Below are positions 36,114-45,923 of a stretch of DNA of 64,000 bases, piece after piece. Source of the stretch: an uncultured Brevibacillus sp. (GTDB taxonomy: Bacteria > Bacillota > Bacilli > Brevibacillales > Brevibacillaceae); contig NZ_CANMZW010000002.1 in NCBI RefSeq assembly GCF_947502445.1, positions 310,001 through 374,000 of the forward strand, in the 5' to 3' direction. The first letter of the stretch is position 1, and each line of letters begins with the position of its first letter. The notes under the pieces are model-generated. The model had not been told where the DNA came from. It worked only from the letters and a program-made list of their open reading frames with translations, and did no database searches. The translations under genes and the position numbers were made by a program.

Positions 36114-36575
36114 TTGAATAACTTATCTCCAGAACTGTTGGCTTATATCGAAGAAATCGGTCTGTATCACGAGCAACAAGGTGTCTCCAGAATTGCCGGG
36201 CGAATTTTGGGCTTGCTGATGGTCACAGAAGGTGCACTGTCAGCCGAGCAGATCGCGTCGGTACTCCAGGTGAGCCTGGGTAGCGTATCTACCAACATTC
36301 GCCTGCTGCTACGCTCTGGACACGTGGAAAAAAAGAGCATAACAGGTGACCGTGTTACCTATTACATCTATTCCGAGAATGCACTGGAAAGGGAGCTACT
36401 CGCCTCAATCGAGCGGGTCCATGCCTTGAAAAAGACGCTCGAAAAAGGAGCACATATCCAAACCGTGAGTGATAACGAAATAGTTTCTCAGCGCTTTGTG
36501 GAAATGGAAAGAGGTATCGAATATTATATAGAATCACTAAATGAACTGCTGAACCGCTGGCGTGCGCAGCGTTGA
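36114..36575 (+). CDS. GbsR/MarR-type transcriptional regulator
   Basis: A 153-residue winged-helix protein of the GbsR type. RIAGRILGLLMVTEGALSAEQIASVLQVSLGSVSTNIRLLLRSGHV is the recognition unit (quoted as parts of one block: AEQIASVLQVSLGSVSTNIR). The C-terminus is helical. The start is TTG 36114, 8 nt after GGGAG; the open frame extends back to 35943 inside the neighbouring gene. GbsR itself senses choline; here the ligand is unknown. It may regulate itself through the inverted repeat upstream. Confidence 0.75.
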   Translation: MNNLSPELLAYIEEIGLYHEQQGVSRIAGRILGLLMVTEGALSAEQIASVLQVSLGSVSTNIRLLLRSGHVEKKSITGDRVTYYIYSENALERELLASIERVHALKKTLEKGAHIQTVSDNEIVSQRFVEMERGIEYYIESLNELLNRWRAQR

Positions 36576-36614
36576 TGAGAAGAAAAAGAGTTCAGGATTT
36601 TGTTTTATTACACG

Positions 36615-36659
36615 AAGGAATCCCCCTCCTTGAACTTACGTGAGGGGGATTCCTTTATT
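36615..36659. terminator. Strong bidirectional terminator
   Basis: AAGGAATCCCCCTC (36615-36628) pairs perfectly with GAGGGGGATTCCTT (36642-36655), then TTATT on the plus strand. It separates the GbsR-type gene from the converging anti-sigma gene. Confidence 0.85.
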
Positions 36660-36680
36660 AGAATTCACTTACTTGTGGTC

Positions 36681-38049
36681 TTACTGGCTTGTCTCAAATG
36701 GTACTTCCCAGTTTAGATCACGGTATTCTCTTTGTTGAACAGAATGAATGAAAGTCAATTTGTTTGGCTTATTTTCAAGTCCACGGACAAATAGGGTCCC
36801 GGATACTTGTACGCGGCCATCTTGGGGTTAATTTTGCATTATCTGCTAACGGGGTAAAACCATTCCAAACCTTGTATTTATTAGAGTTGTCAGATTGTGC
36901 TCCCCCTATGGCTGAATGATCCACGGTATTGGTCCGGATTTTGTTAATCTCATCGTAGATCGCATCGTCCCATCCTGCAACCACATTCCCTTTCTCGTCA
37001 AGGATTTGATATACCATCCCAACTTGCTGGAAATATCGGTCGATCATCTCCGCCTCAGAATACTTCCCTTGCTCAGGCTTCCCTACTACCCATCCGTTTT
37101 CTTCCATCGTTTTCTTCACTTGCTTGGTCCGTTCCGCAGTCCAATCCGTCTCCATCTCGAGCAAGCTTGCACTCGGTACAGTCATAATGTTATTCAGCTT
37201 TATTGAAATTCCCTGTGGTGTAGTGTACTGCTGATTAAGGTGAGTGTACTTCGCTGCTGCTTTTGCCTTTTTCATATCGACAGGAAATTCGACACTCCAA
37301 TTTCCTTCTTTTCCACTCAAGATCGTTGCTCCTACACCTACCGTTAGCTCATCAGGTATGTCCTTCGGATCTTTCAAAAAAGTAAAGAGATCATGCTTTA
37401 AGACTAGGTAATCCCCTTCCATTTTTGTAGTCCAGCCGCCACCACTTGGGTTTATATCTTCCCCCACCTTATTTTTATAAGTAAGTCGGATCTCGTCTTC
37501 ATGCATTTTGTATGGGAGGCTTTTGCCGTTCTGATCTATAATATCGCAAAAAATTGCAATCCTCATCGGATCAGCCACTACTTCTTTTACGACGAGAGTA
37601 AGACCCTGGTCAGTCGCCCGCTTGTTAATTTCCTGCGCATATCCATTTCCCACGGCCTTTTTCATCCCGTTGTCTACACCTTGGATCGATTGGATGACGC
37701 TATTTACATAGCTCGCAAACGTAGGCGACACAATCGAACCAAACGTAATGAGAGCGGTCACACTCGCAACTGCTAATGCTGTTTTTTTCATAATGGAAAT
37801 ACTCCTTTTTTTCCAGTTTGGTTTCGGAACGAGAATCGGTACATTCTCTAATGAACGCATTACCTGCTGGGTGAAATCAGCCGGGAGTTGGGTTGGCGGC
37901 AGCACAATCTCCAATACGAATTCATCTTCCTCAGACACGAGGCGACTGCAATGCGGGCAGCTGTCCACATTTTTCTCTACTTGTCTTTTTTCATTTTCGG
38001 GAAGCTCTCCACGAAAATAGGCTCGCACTTCAATCGTCCTGCACTTGAT
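36681..38049 (-). pseudogene. Broken orphan anti-sigma factor gene (DUF4179-like)
   Basis: The product would be a membrane anti-sigma factor: a zinc-finger N-terminus (KCRTIEVRAYFRGEL...DSCPHCSRLV), one membrane helix (ISIMKKTALAVASVTALITF) and a DUF4179-like outer domain. Two defects: the codon where a start is expected, 4 nt after AGGAGG, is ATC (38049-38047), and the next GTG (38028) cuts off the first zinc-binding Cys; and at a CCCC run (36827-36824 on the minus strand) the frame slips, so that an extra GTLFVRGLENKPNKLTFIHS-type tail to a stop at 36681 is read only after removing one C. No sigma factor gene lies upstream. Partial expression from 38028 cannot be ruled out. Confidence 0.7.
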
Positions 38050-38181
38050 AGATCCTCCTATCCCAAAAATCAGTTCGCTGCGCAGCGCTCTTTTTGGCAG
38101 GCTTACTTTGTTTAACGGACCAGATTGTATTTTCTTTCAAGTTTTTCAAAAATTTTTATCAAATCATTGCACTTGGCAACA

Positions 38182-38215
38182 AAAAAAGCTGCACCCGGAT
38201 GGGCACAGCTTTTTT
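38182..38215 (-). terminator. Terminator of efp
   Basis: AAAAAAGCTG/CAGCTTTTTT arms (38206-38215 and 38182-38191) with a GC-rich inner stem GTGCCC/GGGTGC-like; a long T run lies on the minus side. Confidence 0.85.
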
Positions 38216-38228
38216 GTGTCTTGCTTGC

Positions 38229-38786
38229 TTACGCGCGGGAAACATACGCTTCCGAACGAGTATCGATGATCAGACGCTCTCCTTCTTCTACGAAAAGAGG
38301 AACGTTTACTACGAAACCGGTCTCCAGGGTAGCTTTCTTCGTTACGTTGGAAGCTGTATCCCCTTTTACACCTGGCTCACATTCTGTTACAACGAGTTCA
38401 ACCGTGTTAGGAAGTTGAATTCCAATCGTTTCACCGTTGTATTGCATGATCTGTACATTCATGTTTTCCTTGAGGAAACGGAGTTCACGCTCAATTTGGC
38501 TACGAGTAAATGTCATTTGCTCGTAAGTTTCCGTATTCATGAATGTGTATTCATCGCCACTCGCGTACAGGTATTGCATGGTGCTGGACTCAATCCGCGC
38601 AGGGTTCACTTTCTCACCGCCACGGAAAGTCATTTCAGTCGTATTACCACTACGCAGGTTGCGCAGTTTGGAGCGAACGAACGCCGCGCCTTTCCCTGGT
38701 TTTACGTGTTGGAATTCGAGTACAGTAAAAATATTGCCATCCACTTCGATCGTCAAACCGGTACGAAAATCGTTTACAGAGATCAT
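38229..38786 (-). CDS. efp: Elongation factor P
   Basis: Three-domain tRNA-shaped factor that binds between P and E sites and rescues ribosomes stalled on polyproline. The 185-residue protein has the modified-loop KPGKGAAFV with Lys32 at the tip, the type modified with 5-aminopentanol in Bacillus, and the C-terminal signature [19 protein letters not shown]. Start ATG 38786 follows GGGAGGA. It lies 43 bp after pepQ and shares its direction. Confidence 0.96.
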   Translation of the reverse strand: MISVNDFRTGLTIEVDGNIFTVLEFQHVKPGKGAAFVRSKLRNLRSGNTTEMTFRGGEKVNPARIESSTMQYLYASGDEYTFMNTETYEQMTFTRSQIERELRFLKENMNVQIMQYNGETIGIQLPNTVELVVTECEPGVKGDTASNVTKKATLETGFVVNVPLFVEEGERLIIDTRSEAYVSRA

Positions 38787-38829
38787 GGTAGTCCTCCCGA
38801 GAATCAATCAATAACAGAAATAGTATAAA

Positions 38830-39900
38830 TTAGACGGGCAAAATGATCAACTCTTTCGTAGACTTGCCTAGGTTCTCATGGCCATCTGCTGTGATGAGCA
38901 CATCGTCCTCAATTCGCACGCCACCAAGCCCGCTAACATAAATGCCTGGCTCCATCGTGACGAGCATCCCTGGTTCCAAGACAAAGGTGCTTACAGTCGA
39001 CAATCCTGGTAGCTCGTGCACTTCAATCCCAAGTCCGTGTCCAGCACTGTGGCCATACGCGTCTCCATAGCCTGCAGCTGTGATAATGTCACGAGTTGCA
39101 GCATCCGCAGCCTTGGCAGAAACACCTGGCTTCAAAGCTTGTACACCTGCAAGCTGTGCACGCAGGACAATGTCGTAAATCTCTTTCATTTTTGCACTCG
39201 GCTCACCAACAGCCAGCGTGCGGGTAATATCTGAATTATACCCCTTGTAAGCGGCACCAAAATCAAGTGTAACCATTTCGCCAGCTTCGATGATTTTCTC
39301 ACTTGCACGTCCATGTGGGAGTGCGCCGCGAACACCAGAAGCCACGATCATATCAAATGCAGAACCTGTCGCACCTTGCTTGCGCATGAAGTATTCGAGT
39401 TCAAGCGCCACATCTGTTTCACGTACTCCTCGTCTGATATAAGCTTGAATATGCTCAAATGCTGCTTCGGCTATTCGAACAGCTTCGCGGATGATTACCA
39501 TTTCGGATTCATCCTTGAACATCCGAATTTTTTCCACAAGTCCACTCGTTGCAATCAATTCAACATTTTCAAATGCCCGGTTCCATTCTTGATGTGTTCC
39601 GAATGAAACGCTGCTCTCAAACGCCAATCGCTTGATTCCTTTGTCCGCTAAAAGCTTTGCGATTGCTTCAATTGCTCTGCGCTCATTGTTTACGACCGTA
39701 AAATCTGGAGCCTGCTCCTGTGCTTGTTCTACATAACGGAAATCGGTTACCAGAAAGGCTTCGGATTCTGTTACAATCACCCAGCCTGTTGAGCCAGAAA
39801 AACCGCTCAAGTAAAAACGATTCTCCGCTTTTTCTGTAATGAGCGCTTCCGCTCCCAAATTTGCAAGTGCTTCTCTTAATTTTGCCAGACGCTGTTTCAC
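38830..39900 (-). CDS. M24 Xaa-Pro aminopeptidase (YqhT-like)
   Basis: Dinuclear metallopeptidase of the pita-bread fold, cutting Xaa-Pro bonds. The 356-residue protein has an N-terminal creatinase-like domain (about 1-125; ITEKAENRFYLSGFSGSTGW) and the M24 domain with VTLDFGAAYKGYNSDITRT, YGHSAGHGLGIEVHE, MLVTMEPGIY and GGVRIEDD, giving Asp, Asp, His, Glu, Glu ligands. The start is GTG 39900 after GGGGAG, although the frame opens at ATG 39921. It lies between aroQ and efp, as in Bacillus. Confidence 0.92.
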   Translation of the reverse strand: MKQRLAKLREALANLGAEALITEKAENRFYLSGFSGSTGWVIVTESEAFLVTDFRYVEQAQEQAPDFTVVNNERRAIEAIAKLLADKGIKRLAFESSVSFGTHQEWNRAFENVELIATSGLVEKIRMFKDESEMVIIREAVRIAEAAFEHIQAYIRRGVRETDVALELEYFMRKQGATGSAFDMIVASGVRGALPHGRASEKIIEAGEMVTLDFGAAYKGYNSDITRTLAVGEPSAKMKEIYDIVLRAQLAGVQALKPGVSAKAADAATRDIITAAGYGDAYGHSAGHGLGIEVHELPGLSTVSTFVLEPGMLVTMEPGIYVSGLGGVRIEDDVLITADGHENLGKSTKELIILPV

Positions 39901-39932
39901 CACAACCGTCTCCCCTTTCATCTTAGGTTCCC

Positions 39933-40373
39933 TTATTTCTTTTCGATTTTACGGACAAGGGCACGCAATGCCCACTCGTATCCATCCATTCCCAAACCGA
40001 CCACCTGTCCGATCACAATAGGAGCGAGAACAGAATGATGTCTAAATTCTTCTCTGGCATGAATATTGGATATATGTATTTCGATTGTTGGCAGGGCAAC
40101 ACTCGACAGTGCATCACGTATCGCATAGCTGTAATGTGTGAAAGCACCTGGGTTAATCAGGATTCCGTCATAAACGCCACGTGCCTGATGAATCGCATCA
40201 ATCAGTACGCCTTCGTGATTGGATTGGCAATGTTCTAGCTTGCCTCCCAGCTCATCCATTACCTTGCTCAGATTCGTGACCAAATCCGCAAGCGTTTCCC
40301 TTCCATATACATCTGGCTCCCGTGTTCCCAATAAATTGAGATTTGGGCCATTCAGCAATAGGATGGAAGTCAT
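39933..40373 (-). CDS. aroQ: Type II 3-dehydroquinate dehydratase
   Basis: Shikimate-pathway enzyme converting 3-dehydroquinate to 3-dehydroshikimate. The 146-residue dodecameric-type protein has [19 protein letters not shown] with Arg18/Tyr23, [17 protein letters not shown], and [18 protein letters not shown] with the catalytic His. Length is typical. It heads the aroQ-pepQ-efp series. Confidence 0.95.
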   Translation of the reverse strand: MTSILLLNGPNLNLLGTREPDVYGRETLADLVTNLSKVMDELGGKLEHCQSNHEGVLIDAIHQARGVYDGILINPGAFTHYSYAIRDALSSVALPTIEIHISNIHAREEFRHHSVLAPIVIGQVVGLGMDGYEWALRALVRKIEKK

Positions 40374-40539
40374 TATGCATCCCTCCCCAAATAGGTTTCG
40401 ATAAAAAAGTTTTTTTACTAATGAAACATTTTACCACAAGCCCTGCAAATGTAATAGAGATGAAAGAGTAGTCCATACGATTAGAAAGATTTGCACTTAT
40501 TCTTCTATGGGGATGGCTCTCCATCACCCGATATGCGTG

Positions 40540-41028
40540 TCAGTGGATTTCATCCGATTGCTCCAGTGTCAGCGTCATTCCTATGAACAGACCAAAGGAC
40601 AAATACCAAGCCGCTTCACTAGACAAGGTGTCTAAGTCCCAGTTCCCCATCCGGAAGAAAAATCCTGCAATCATGAGCATAACTAGTCCAAATAACAAGC
40701 CACTCCACCACACCCGCTGTTTGCTGAACAGCATGGAGAACAAGAATGTCGCAGCGAGAGCTTCGATAAAAAGAATCACTGTTCCCAAACCAATACCGGC
40801 GATGGAATTCTCATCCACCCCTACCAGAGGACGTGCAAAAGCGCCCAATCCGTAAGGGGTCAAATTTAAAAAGTGGGCAAGCAAACGAACTATACTCCAG
40901 ATGATCGTGCCCCAAAAAGCAATCTCAAGCACTTTGGATGTCGACGACTGCTTACTTGTTTGCCGTCCTTCCTGCTCTGCTTTATTTTCTCGATGTCTAC
41001 CTCTTGTCTTAGTCGCTTCCACATTCAT
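40540..41028 (-). CDS. yqhR: YqhR family membrane protein
   Basis: A roughly 162-residue protein with a charged N-terminus (about 1-32) and four membrane helices (EIAFWGTIIWSIVRLLAHFL; GTVILFIEALAATFLFSMLF; SGLLFGLVMLMIAGFFF; AAWYLSFGLFIGMTLTL). Placement next to yqhQ and aroQ identifies it as YqhR. The start is uncertain: ATG 41028 is only 2 nt from GGAGG, GTG 41022 is 8 nt away. The function is unknown. Confidence 0.7.
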   Translation of the reverse strand: MNVEATKTRGRHRENKAEQEGRQTSKQSSTSKVLEIAFWGTIIWSIVRLLAHFLNLTPYGLGAFARPLVGVDENSIAGIGLGTVILFIEALAATFLFSMLFSKQRVWWSGLLFGLVMLMIAGFFFRMGNWDLDTLSSEAAWYLSFGLFIGMTLTLEQSDEIH

Positions 41029-41158
41029 CACCTCCATTGTAGTATGCTCGCCCTGCTTGTTTTTCACTAATTGTTGACTTTTCGAACCAGATCGTGAACT
41101 GCTTGTAGCCTCATTGCCTTATTTCCGTTAATATAGGAGGTAAGGAAGGTGATTCACG

Positions 41159-42094
41159 TTGGCAGAGCAAAAAGTACCCAGCTACGGTGGTCAGGCCGTT
41201 ATCGAAGGTGTCATGTTCGGCGGCAAAACTATGACCGTTACAGCTGTTCGCAAAAAAAATCAAGACATTGAGTATTTTGAAGCCCCCCGAACGGAATATA
41301 AATGGATTACTCCCTTGAAAAAAATTCCGTTTTTGCGCGGGATTGTCGGATTAATTGAGGCTAGTGCGAACGGGGCCAAACATCTCAACTTCGCCTCCGA
41401 GCGCTACAATACGGAATCCGGTGAAGAAGTATCGGAAGGCCCTTCCAAACTCACCATGATTCTTGGTGTTGCAGTCGTTGGTGTCCTCTCGTTCTTGTTC
41501 GGCAAATTCGTATTCACACTCGTTCCCGTATTTCTTGCCGACTTTCTATTGGGCAAATGGGTTCCAGATGGTGTACCTCAGACCTTGGCAGAAGGCGGCT
41601 TCAAGATTCTTCTACTCCTCGGCTACATCACTGCCATTGCGAAAGCCCCCATCATCAAAAGGCTGTTTCAATATCATGGTGCCGAGCACAAAGTGATTAA
41701 CGCCTTCGAGTCCGGGGTAGAATTAACAGTAGCGAATGTGCAAAAATTTTCCACCTTGCATTACCGTTGCGGCAGTAGTTTTCTCATTTTCACGGTGTTC
41801 GTCGGTGTCGTGATTTACTCCCTGTTCAGTTATGACTCCCTGACGGAACGTGTCGTGCAACGCATTGTTCTCTTGCCACTGGTGATTGGCGTTTCCTATG
41901 AGGTTCTACAGTGGACAAACAAGCTTCGTGAAACTCCAGTCCTCCGTTATCTTGGCTACCCAGGATTGTGGCTCCAAAAGATCACAACGAGAGAGCCAGA
42001 CGACAGTCAGGTGGAAGTAGCGATCGCTTCCTTCCAAAAGATGCGAGAGCTTGATCAGAAGCATGTGCAAGAGAGAATGGCTACGACCGGATAA
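41159..42094 (+). CDS. yqhQ: YqhQ family protein (DUF1385)
   Basis: A 311-residue DUF1385 membrane protein. The opening SYGGQAVIEGVMFGGKTMTV and the central FQYHGAEHKVINAFESG with HYRCGSSFLIFTV are conserved family blocks whose His and Cys suggest metal binding. About four membrane helices are predicted between 95 and 260. The start is TTG 41159 after GGAAGGTG. Its role is unknown. It is divergent from yqhR and followed by the SA1362-type gene. Confidence 0.85.
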   Translation: MAEQKVPSYGGQAVIEGVMFGGKTMTVTAVRKKNQDIEYFEAPRTEYKWITPLKKIPFLRGIVGLIEASANGAKHLNFASERYNTESGEEVSEGPSKLTMILGVAVVGVLSFLFGKFVFTLVPVFLADFLLGKWVPDGVPQTLAEGGFKILLLLGYITAIAKAPIIKRLFQYHGAEHKVINAFESGVELTVANVQKFSTLHYRCGSSFLIFTVFVGVVIYSLFSYDSLTERVVQRIVLLPLVIGVSYEVLQWTNKLRETPVLRYLGYPGLWLQKITTREPDDSQVEVAIASFQKMRELDQKHVQERMATTG

Positions 42095-42130
42095 CGTGAG
42101 GCACTTTTAATCTCATAGAGGTGAAGCCCT

Positions 42131-42499
42131 ATGTTACGCCGCATTCCACCAGTGATTGTTATTGTGTTGTTGCTGGCAATCTACGGATTTATGACAAAAC
42201 TCATTGCTGACCCCATTAACACCTTGATTATTTTGGGATTGTGTGTGGTACTCTTTTTGGTGGTTCGGAATTACTTGCAAAGCGGTTCCTTCTTTCCCCT
42301 TTCCTCTGAGCAGCGAAAGCCTAAGCAAGCAAAGTCAAAAGCAAAGGCGAGTCCCAAAACACCGGTTATCCGACAAGCGTTTAAAAAGCAATCTGCGTCG
42401 CCTCGAAAAGATCACCCATTCCGAGTGATCGATGGCAACAAAGGGAAATCCAAAGAAAAGCAAAACGATCAGAAATCGCAAGACAACATCTCTCATTGA
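42131..42499 (+). CDS. SA1362 family protein (YqhP-like)
   Basis: A 122-residue protein with two N-terminal membrane helices (PPVIVIVLLLAIYGFM and LIILGLCVVLFLVV) and a basic Lys/Ser/Gln-rich cytosolic tail. Placement just after yqhQ matches YqhP of Bacillus and SA1362 of Staphylococcus; by eye the N-terminal helix pair agrees. The function is unknown. ATG 42131 follows AGAGGTG. Confidence 0.65.
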   Translation: MLRRIPPVIVIVLLLAIYGFMTKLIADPINTLIILGLCVVLFLVVRNYLQSGSFFPLSSEQRKPKQAKSKAKASPKTPVIRQAFKKQSASPRKDHPFRVIDGNKGKSKEKQNDQKSQDNISH

Positions 42500-42515
42500 A
42501 GAAGGCGAAACAAAG

Positions 42516-42549
42516 AAACAGGTTGCCCGAATAAGGCTGCCTGTTTTTT
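42516..42549 (+). terminator. Terminator of yqhQ-yqhP
   Basis: AAACAGG (42516-42522) pairs with CCTGTTT (42540-42546) with an inner TTGCC/GGC, then TTTTTT. Confidence 0.7.
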
Positions 42550-42572
42550 CGTTATACAAAGGCTTTAACCCT

Positions 42573-43502
42573 TCACACGGGTATTTTGGGAGAGGTATTG
42601 CGAAAGACTTTGACATAGTCATCGAAATCCCAATGTTCTAAAAACACACGTGCTGCCGATTCCCCGGACGCAAACAGCTGCTGCTTCATTTCAGGTGGCA
42701 ATTGGAATTGAGTAGTTCGAACACCAAGCGTGTTGATAAAAATAGTCCGCACTGCTTTTGCTTTTTCGACGTAAAGGCGGTCATGCGCATCCAGCATGGT
42801 GGAAAGAAGGCTGTGCGTAAACGAGAACAGCCCTTTTATACGGTCCTCCTTCCTTTTCCCTTGGTCGTCCTGTAGACGAAAACCGATCGTTGGCCAGCGG
42901 GGCGTACCTTCCACATCAAACAGCCAGACAGGGTAGTTGCTCAGTAGAGCGCCGTCTACGATATAGTGAGTTTGGCCTGGCTTTTTTAGCAGCGCAGGTT
43001 GAAAGAAAAAAGGAATGGAGGACGACATTCGAACAGCCCTCGCAATCGGAAAATCTTCAGGGTCCAAATCGTATCGTACCAAGTCATCCGGCATGACAAG
43101 CATCTTGCCAACACTGATATCGGAGGCAACAATGCGCAGCTTGCCAATCGGAAGGTCCCCAAAGGTTCGTATCCCTTTTCTACACAGCAATTCTTCCACG
43201 AACAATTCAATCCGATCCGCACGATAAACCCCTTCTCGGACAACCAGCTCATAAATCGGGCCTACAACTGGCAGGCGCCCCATTCCGCTTCGCTGAAGAA
43301 AGTAGAGGTAATCCAGTTCTTCGTAGATCGGTTTTAGCTCCTGACTGGTGTATCCAGCACTAAGCAAGGCTGCTACGATAGAACCGGCGGAAGTACCAGC
43401 CAGCTTTTCCCACGTGTAGCCATGCGCCTCCATTACCTGTAAGGCTCCAATAAAAGCAATCCCCTTCACTCCGCCACCCTCAAAGACTGCGTCTGCTTTC
43501 AT
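42573..43502 (-). CDS. yqhO: Patatin-like phospholipase (YqhO/RssA type)
   Basis: A 309-residue patatin-like lipid acyl hydrolase. The oxyanion loop FEGGGVKG is at 7-14, the nucleophile Ser38 in AGTSAGS and the catalytic Asp183 in IVDGALLSN, so the Ser-Asp dyad is intact. It is cytosolic, with no signal peptide. The neighbour mntR lies upstream on the same strand but is separated by a terminator. The physiological substrate is unknown. Confidence 0.88.
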   Translation of the reverse strand: MKADAVFEGGGVKGIAFIGALQVMEAHGYTWEKLAGTSAGSIVAALLSAGYTSQELKPIYEELDYLYFLQRSGMGRLPVVGPIYELVVREGVYRADRIELFVEELLCRKGIRTFGDLPIGKLRIVASDISVGKMLVMPDDLVRYDLDPEDFPIARAVRMSSSIPFFFQPALLKKPGQTHYIVDGALLSNYPVWLFDVEGTPRWPTIGFRLQDDQGKRKEDRIKGLFSFTHSLLSTMLDAHDRLYVEKAKAVRTIFINTLGVRTTQFQLPPEMKQQLFASGESAARVFLEHWDFDDYVKVFRNTSPKIPV

Positions 43503-43622
43503 GTCAGCCTCCTTAAAAACAGCCTTTTCTAAGCCTGTTGACCGAAGCGCGACAGCATCTTACCCTAAAAAATGCTCCTCTCTACAAATATAGGGTGATG
43601 GCTAATCCCTTACGACAGCGAA

Positions 43623-43649
43623 AAGCGCAAGCCTGGCCGGCTTGCGCTT
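43623..43649. terminator. Terminator after mntR
   Basis: AAGCGCAAGCC (43623-43633) and GGCTTGCGCTT (43639-43649) form an 11-bp stem. T runs are short: TTTTC on minus, CTTT on plus. Confidence 0.75.
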
Positions 43650-43664
43650 CTTTACACATCATCG

Positions 43665-44093
43665 TTATTCTTCTTTTTGCTCATCTTCCTGGCGGATGCG
43701 TCGAAGCTCCTCCATCCGGGCAGGATCAGCCTGGAAGTATTGTACGAGGTATTCCAAGCAAGTGATGGATTCCCAGCTGAGGTGATGCTCGATTCCCTCA
43801 ACATCCTGATACACATGCTCCTCTGCAACACCAATGACTCGCATGAATTCCTCAAGAAGGCTGTGGCGGTCAACTAACCTTTTGCCGATCTTCTTCCCTT
43901 TTGCAGTCAGAACCAGCCCACGATATTTTTCATAGACGAGGTACTTGTCCTTGTCCAGTTTTTGTACCATCTTCGTAACCGAAGAGGGATGTACTTCCAA
44001 CGCTTCAGCGATATCGGAGACACGAGCATAGCCCTTTTCTTCAATTAAGCTGTAAATGCGTTCCAAATAGTCTTCCATACTCGGCGTCGGCAT
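43665..44093 (-). CDS. mntR: Manganese-dependent regulator MntR
   Basis: DtxR-family repressor of manganese uptake. The 142-residue protein keeps all Mn ligands at the Bacillus subtilis positions: Asp8, Glu11, His77, Glu99, Glu102 and His103. The helix-turn-helix is [20 protein letters not shown]. mntR lies in the same block as yqhO/lipM in Bacillus. There is no manganese transporter gene nearby. The lysine/glutamate tail is variable. Confidence 0.95.
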   Translation of the reverse strand: MPTPSMEDYLERIYSLIEEKGYARVSDIAEALEVHPSSVTKMVQKLDKDKYLVYEKYRGLVLTAKGKKIGKRLVDRHSLLEEFMRVIGVAEEHVYQDVEGIEHHLSWESITCLEYLVQYFQADPARMEELRRIRQEDEQKEE

Positions 44094-44193
44094 GTGAACC
44101 CCTCATTTCCAAACCGTATATTTCTGACGTCCAAAAAAGGCACGTAGAAATATAATACCGCTTATTGAGAAGCATTTGCAAGATAAACCTGCC

Positions 44194-44757
44194 CTAATTC
44201 GGTTGTTTTTCACGATTTAGGTTCATCATTTGGACAATTTGGACCAATTGCTTACCCAAGCCCTCCATGCGAGCCTGCAATCGTTCATCTTTAAGCTTGC
44301 CTTCCGGTGTGAACGCATTGTATGCATTTGGAACACTCGGACTAGATGGGAGTGGCCACGCATGCAGATTGCGCATGATCAATTGCAGGGTGTTGACTGT
44401 ATTTGTCGCTCCCATGCTACCACCCGCTGTACCAATCAAAGCTACCTGCTTATCGCGAAGATGGCGCCCCTCCAGAAAGTCCAGCGCATTTTTTAATGCA
44501 CCACTGATGGTCCCATGGTATTCAGGTGATCCAATCACCAGTGCATCCGCTTCCGAGATCGCTTTTGTAAATGCATGTACTGCCTCAGGGTAAGTGGATG
44601 AATCCTCTCTATCATCATAAATAGGCAATTTCCATTCAGCGAGGTGGATCATTTCGACCGTTGCTCCTGCTTCCTTCGCTGCGTCCAGTACGATTTGTAC
44701 TGCTTGCTTTGTCGTCGAATTTGCATTCATGCTTCCAGCAATTCCTACGATTTTCAT
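44194..44757 (-). CDS. NADPH-dependent FMN reductase-like flavoprotein
   Basis: A 187-residue flavodoxin-fold reductase. The FMN-phosphate loop GSMNANSTTKQAV lies near the N-terminus, GSPEYHGTISGALKNALDFL is the second hallmark of the azoreductase/FMN reductase group, and TAGGSMGATNTVNTL contacts the isoalloxazine. Start ATG 44757 follows GGGGTG; three more codons are possible upstream. The physiological substrate may be quinones, azo dyes or chromate; none is shown by sequence. Confidence 0.85.
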   Translation of the reverse strand: MKIVGIAGSMNANSTTKQAVQIVLDAAKEAGATVEMIHLAEWKLPIYDDREDSSTYPEAVHAFTKAISEADALVIGSPEYHGTISGALKNALDFLEGRHLRDKQVALIGTAGGSMGATNTVNTLQLIMRNLHAWPLPSSPSVPNAYNAFTPEGKLKDERLQARMEGLGKQLVQIVQMMNLNREKQPN

Positions 44758-44911
44758 TTGTATCACCCCATACGAAAAATCAATGCTGATAATGTAATTA
44801 TAACCAAATAAGTATAATTAGTAAATGAAAATGTTTGTTTTCTATCTGCAGTTCTGAACAAGCCCTCTACTCTCATACACTTGTACCAAGTTGGATAGAA
44901 GGATGATGCCT

Positions 44912-45922
44912 ATGGACAAAGCCGCATGGCAGATCGCTATTGTATTTGCCGGATCTGCACTTGGAGGAACCTATTTAGGCGGTTATGAATGGCTACGCTT
45001 TTTCACATATTTCGGCTCATGGGGAACCATTGGCATCGTGCTTGTCAGTCTTGGGTTGGGCTGGCTCGGATACTCCCTACTCGCTTTATGCCATCGCATC
45101 GGAGCGCGCTCGATTTACGATCTCTATTTGTACCTATTTGGCGAAGCAATTGCGTCTACTTTATCAGTTGTGACTCATTTTTTATTGATTGCCTATGTCG
45201 GAGTCATGCTCAGCCAAATGGCGAGTAACCTCATCCAAGGCGTGTCTCCTATTTGGTTTATCCTCCTTTCCATTCTCCTTTCTGTCGTTTTTATTTTGCG
45301 CAGCTGGAAATGGATTGTATCCGGTTTAGGTATCACCTTGGCCATCGGCTTTTTATTATTCTGTCTCATTTTTATCGAACAGTTTCATGTGCCAATTCCC
45401 GGTTTAGGCTATCAAATGAACCTGAATTGGCTCATACATTCTCTATTTTATCTCGCTTCTCACACGCTGCTTTGCATCGTCGTCACGATCCCACTCGCAG
45501 CTCGCACAGGAGGTGAACATACGTTATGGCGTGGTGTTGGGATTGGGACCGCCTTCTTCTTTTTGACTACCCTGCTTGGGCAAGCGATCCTACTGGCATA
45601 TTGGCACGATGTTCACGCCTCGGCTTTGCCCACGAAGCAGATACTGTTGCAGCTTATTCCCATGGGAGATTGGCTGCTTGCCATGCTTTCTCTCGCACAC
45701 GGAGGGCTTATGATCGCTACGCTTACCTACACTCTTGCCGCCCCTGTGGCACAGCGCAATGATTTACAGCTTGCTCCCCTTGTTTTGGTCATTCTGGTTA
45801 CTCTATTATTGGTTGCCCTGGTACCGCTTGCTATCCCTTGGAGCACTACCGTGATTGCCAGTGCTGCCACTTACTGCGGCATACTCGTTTTGGGCAGATA
45901 CATTTGGAAACGACAAAGCTGA
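44912..45922 (+). CDS. YkvI-type membrane protein
   Basis: A 336-residue protein with about ten membrane helices, resembling the YkvI family related to APC-type permeases: the opening AFVFAGSALGGTYLGGYEWLRFF corresponds to the YkvI motif with a glycine-rich first helix (IVFAGSALGGTYLGGYE here). The ATG at 44912 is 8 nt after AGAAGGA and preferred over TTG 44891. The substrate is unknown. The gene ends 2 nt before the stop of a converging histidine kinase gene. Confidence 0.7.
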   Translation: MDKAAWQIAIVFAGSALGGTYLGGYEWLRFFTYFGSWGTIGIVLVSLGLGWLGYSLLALCHRIGARSIYDLYLYLFGEAIASTLSVVTHFLLIAYVGVMLSQMASNLIQGVSPIWFILLSILLSVVFILRSWKWIVSGLGITLAIGFLLFCLIFIEQFHVPIPGLGYQMNLNWLIHSLFYLASHTLLCIVVTIPLAARTGGEHTLWRGVGIGTAFFFLTTLLGQAILLAYWHDVHASALPTKQILLQLIPMGDWLLAMLSLAHGGLMIATLTYTLAAPVAQRNDLQLAPLVLVILVTLLLVALVPLAIPWSTTVIASAATYCGILVLGRYIWKRQS

Positions 45923-45923
45923 A

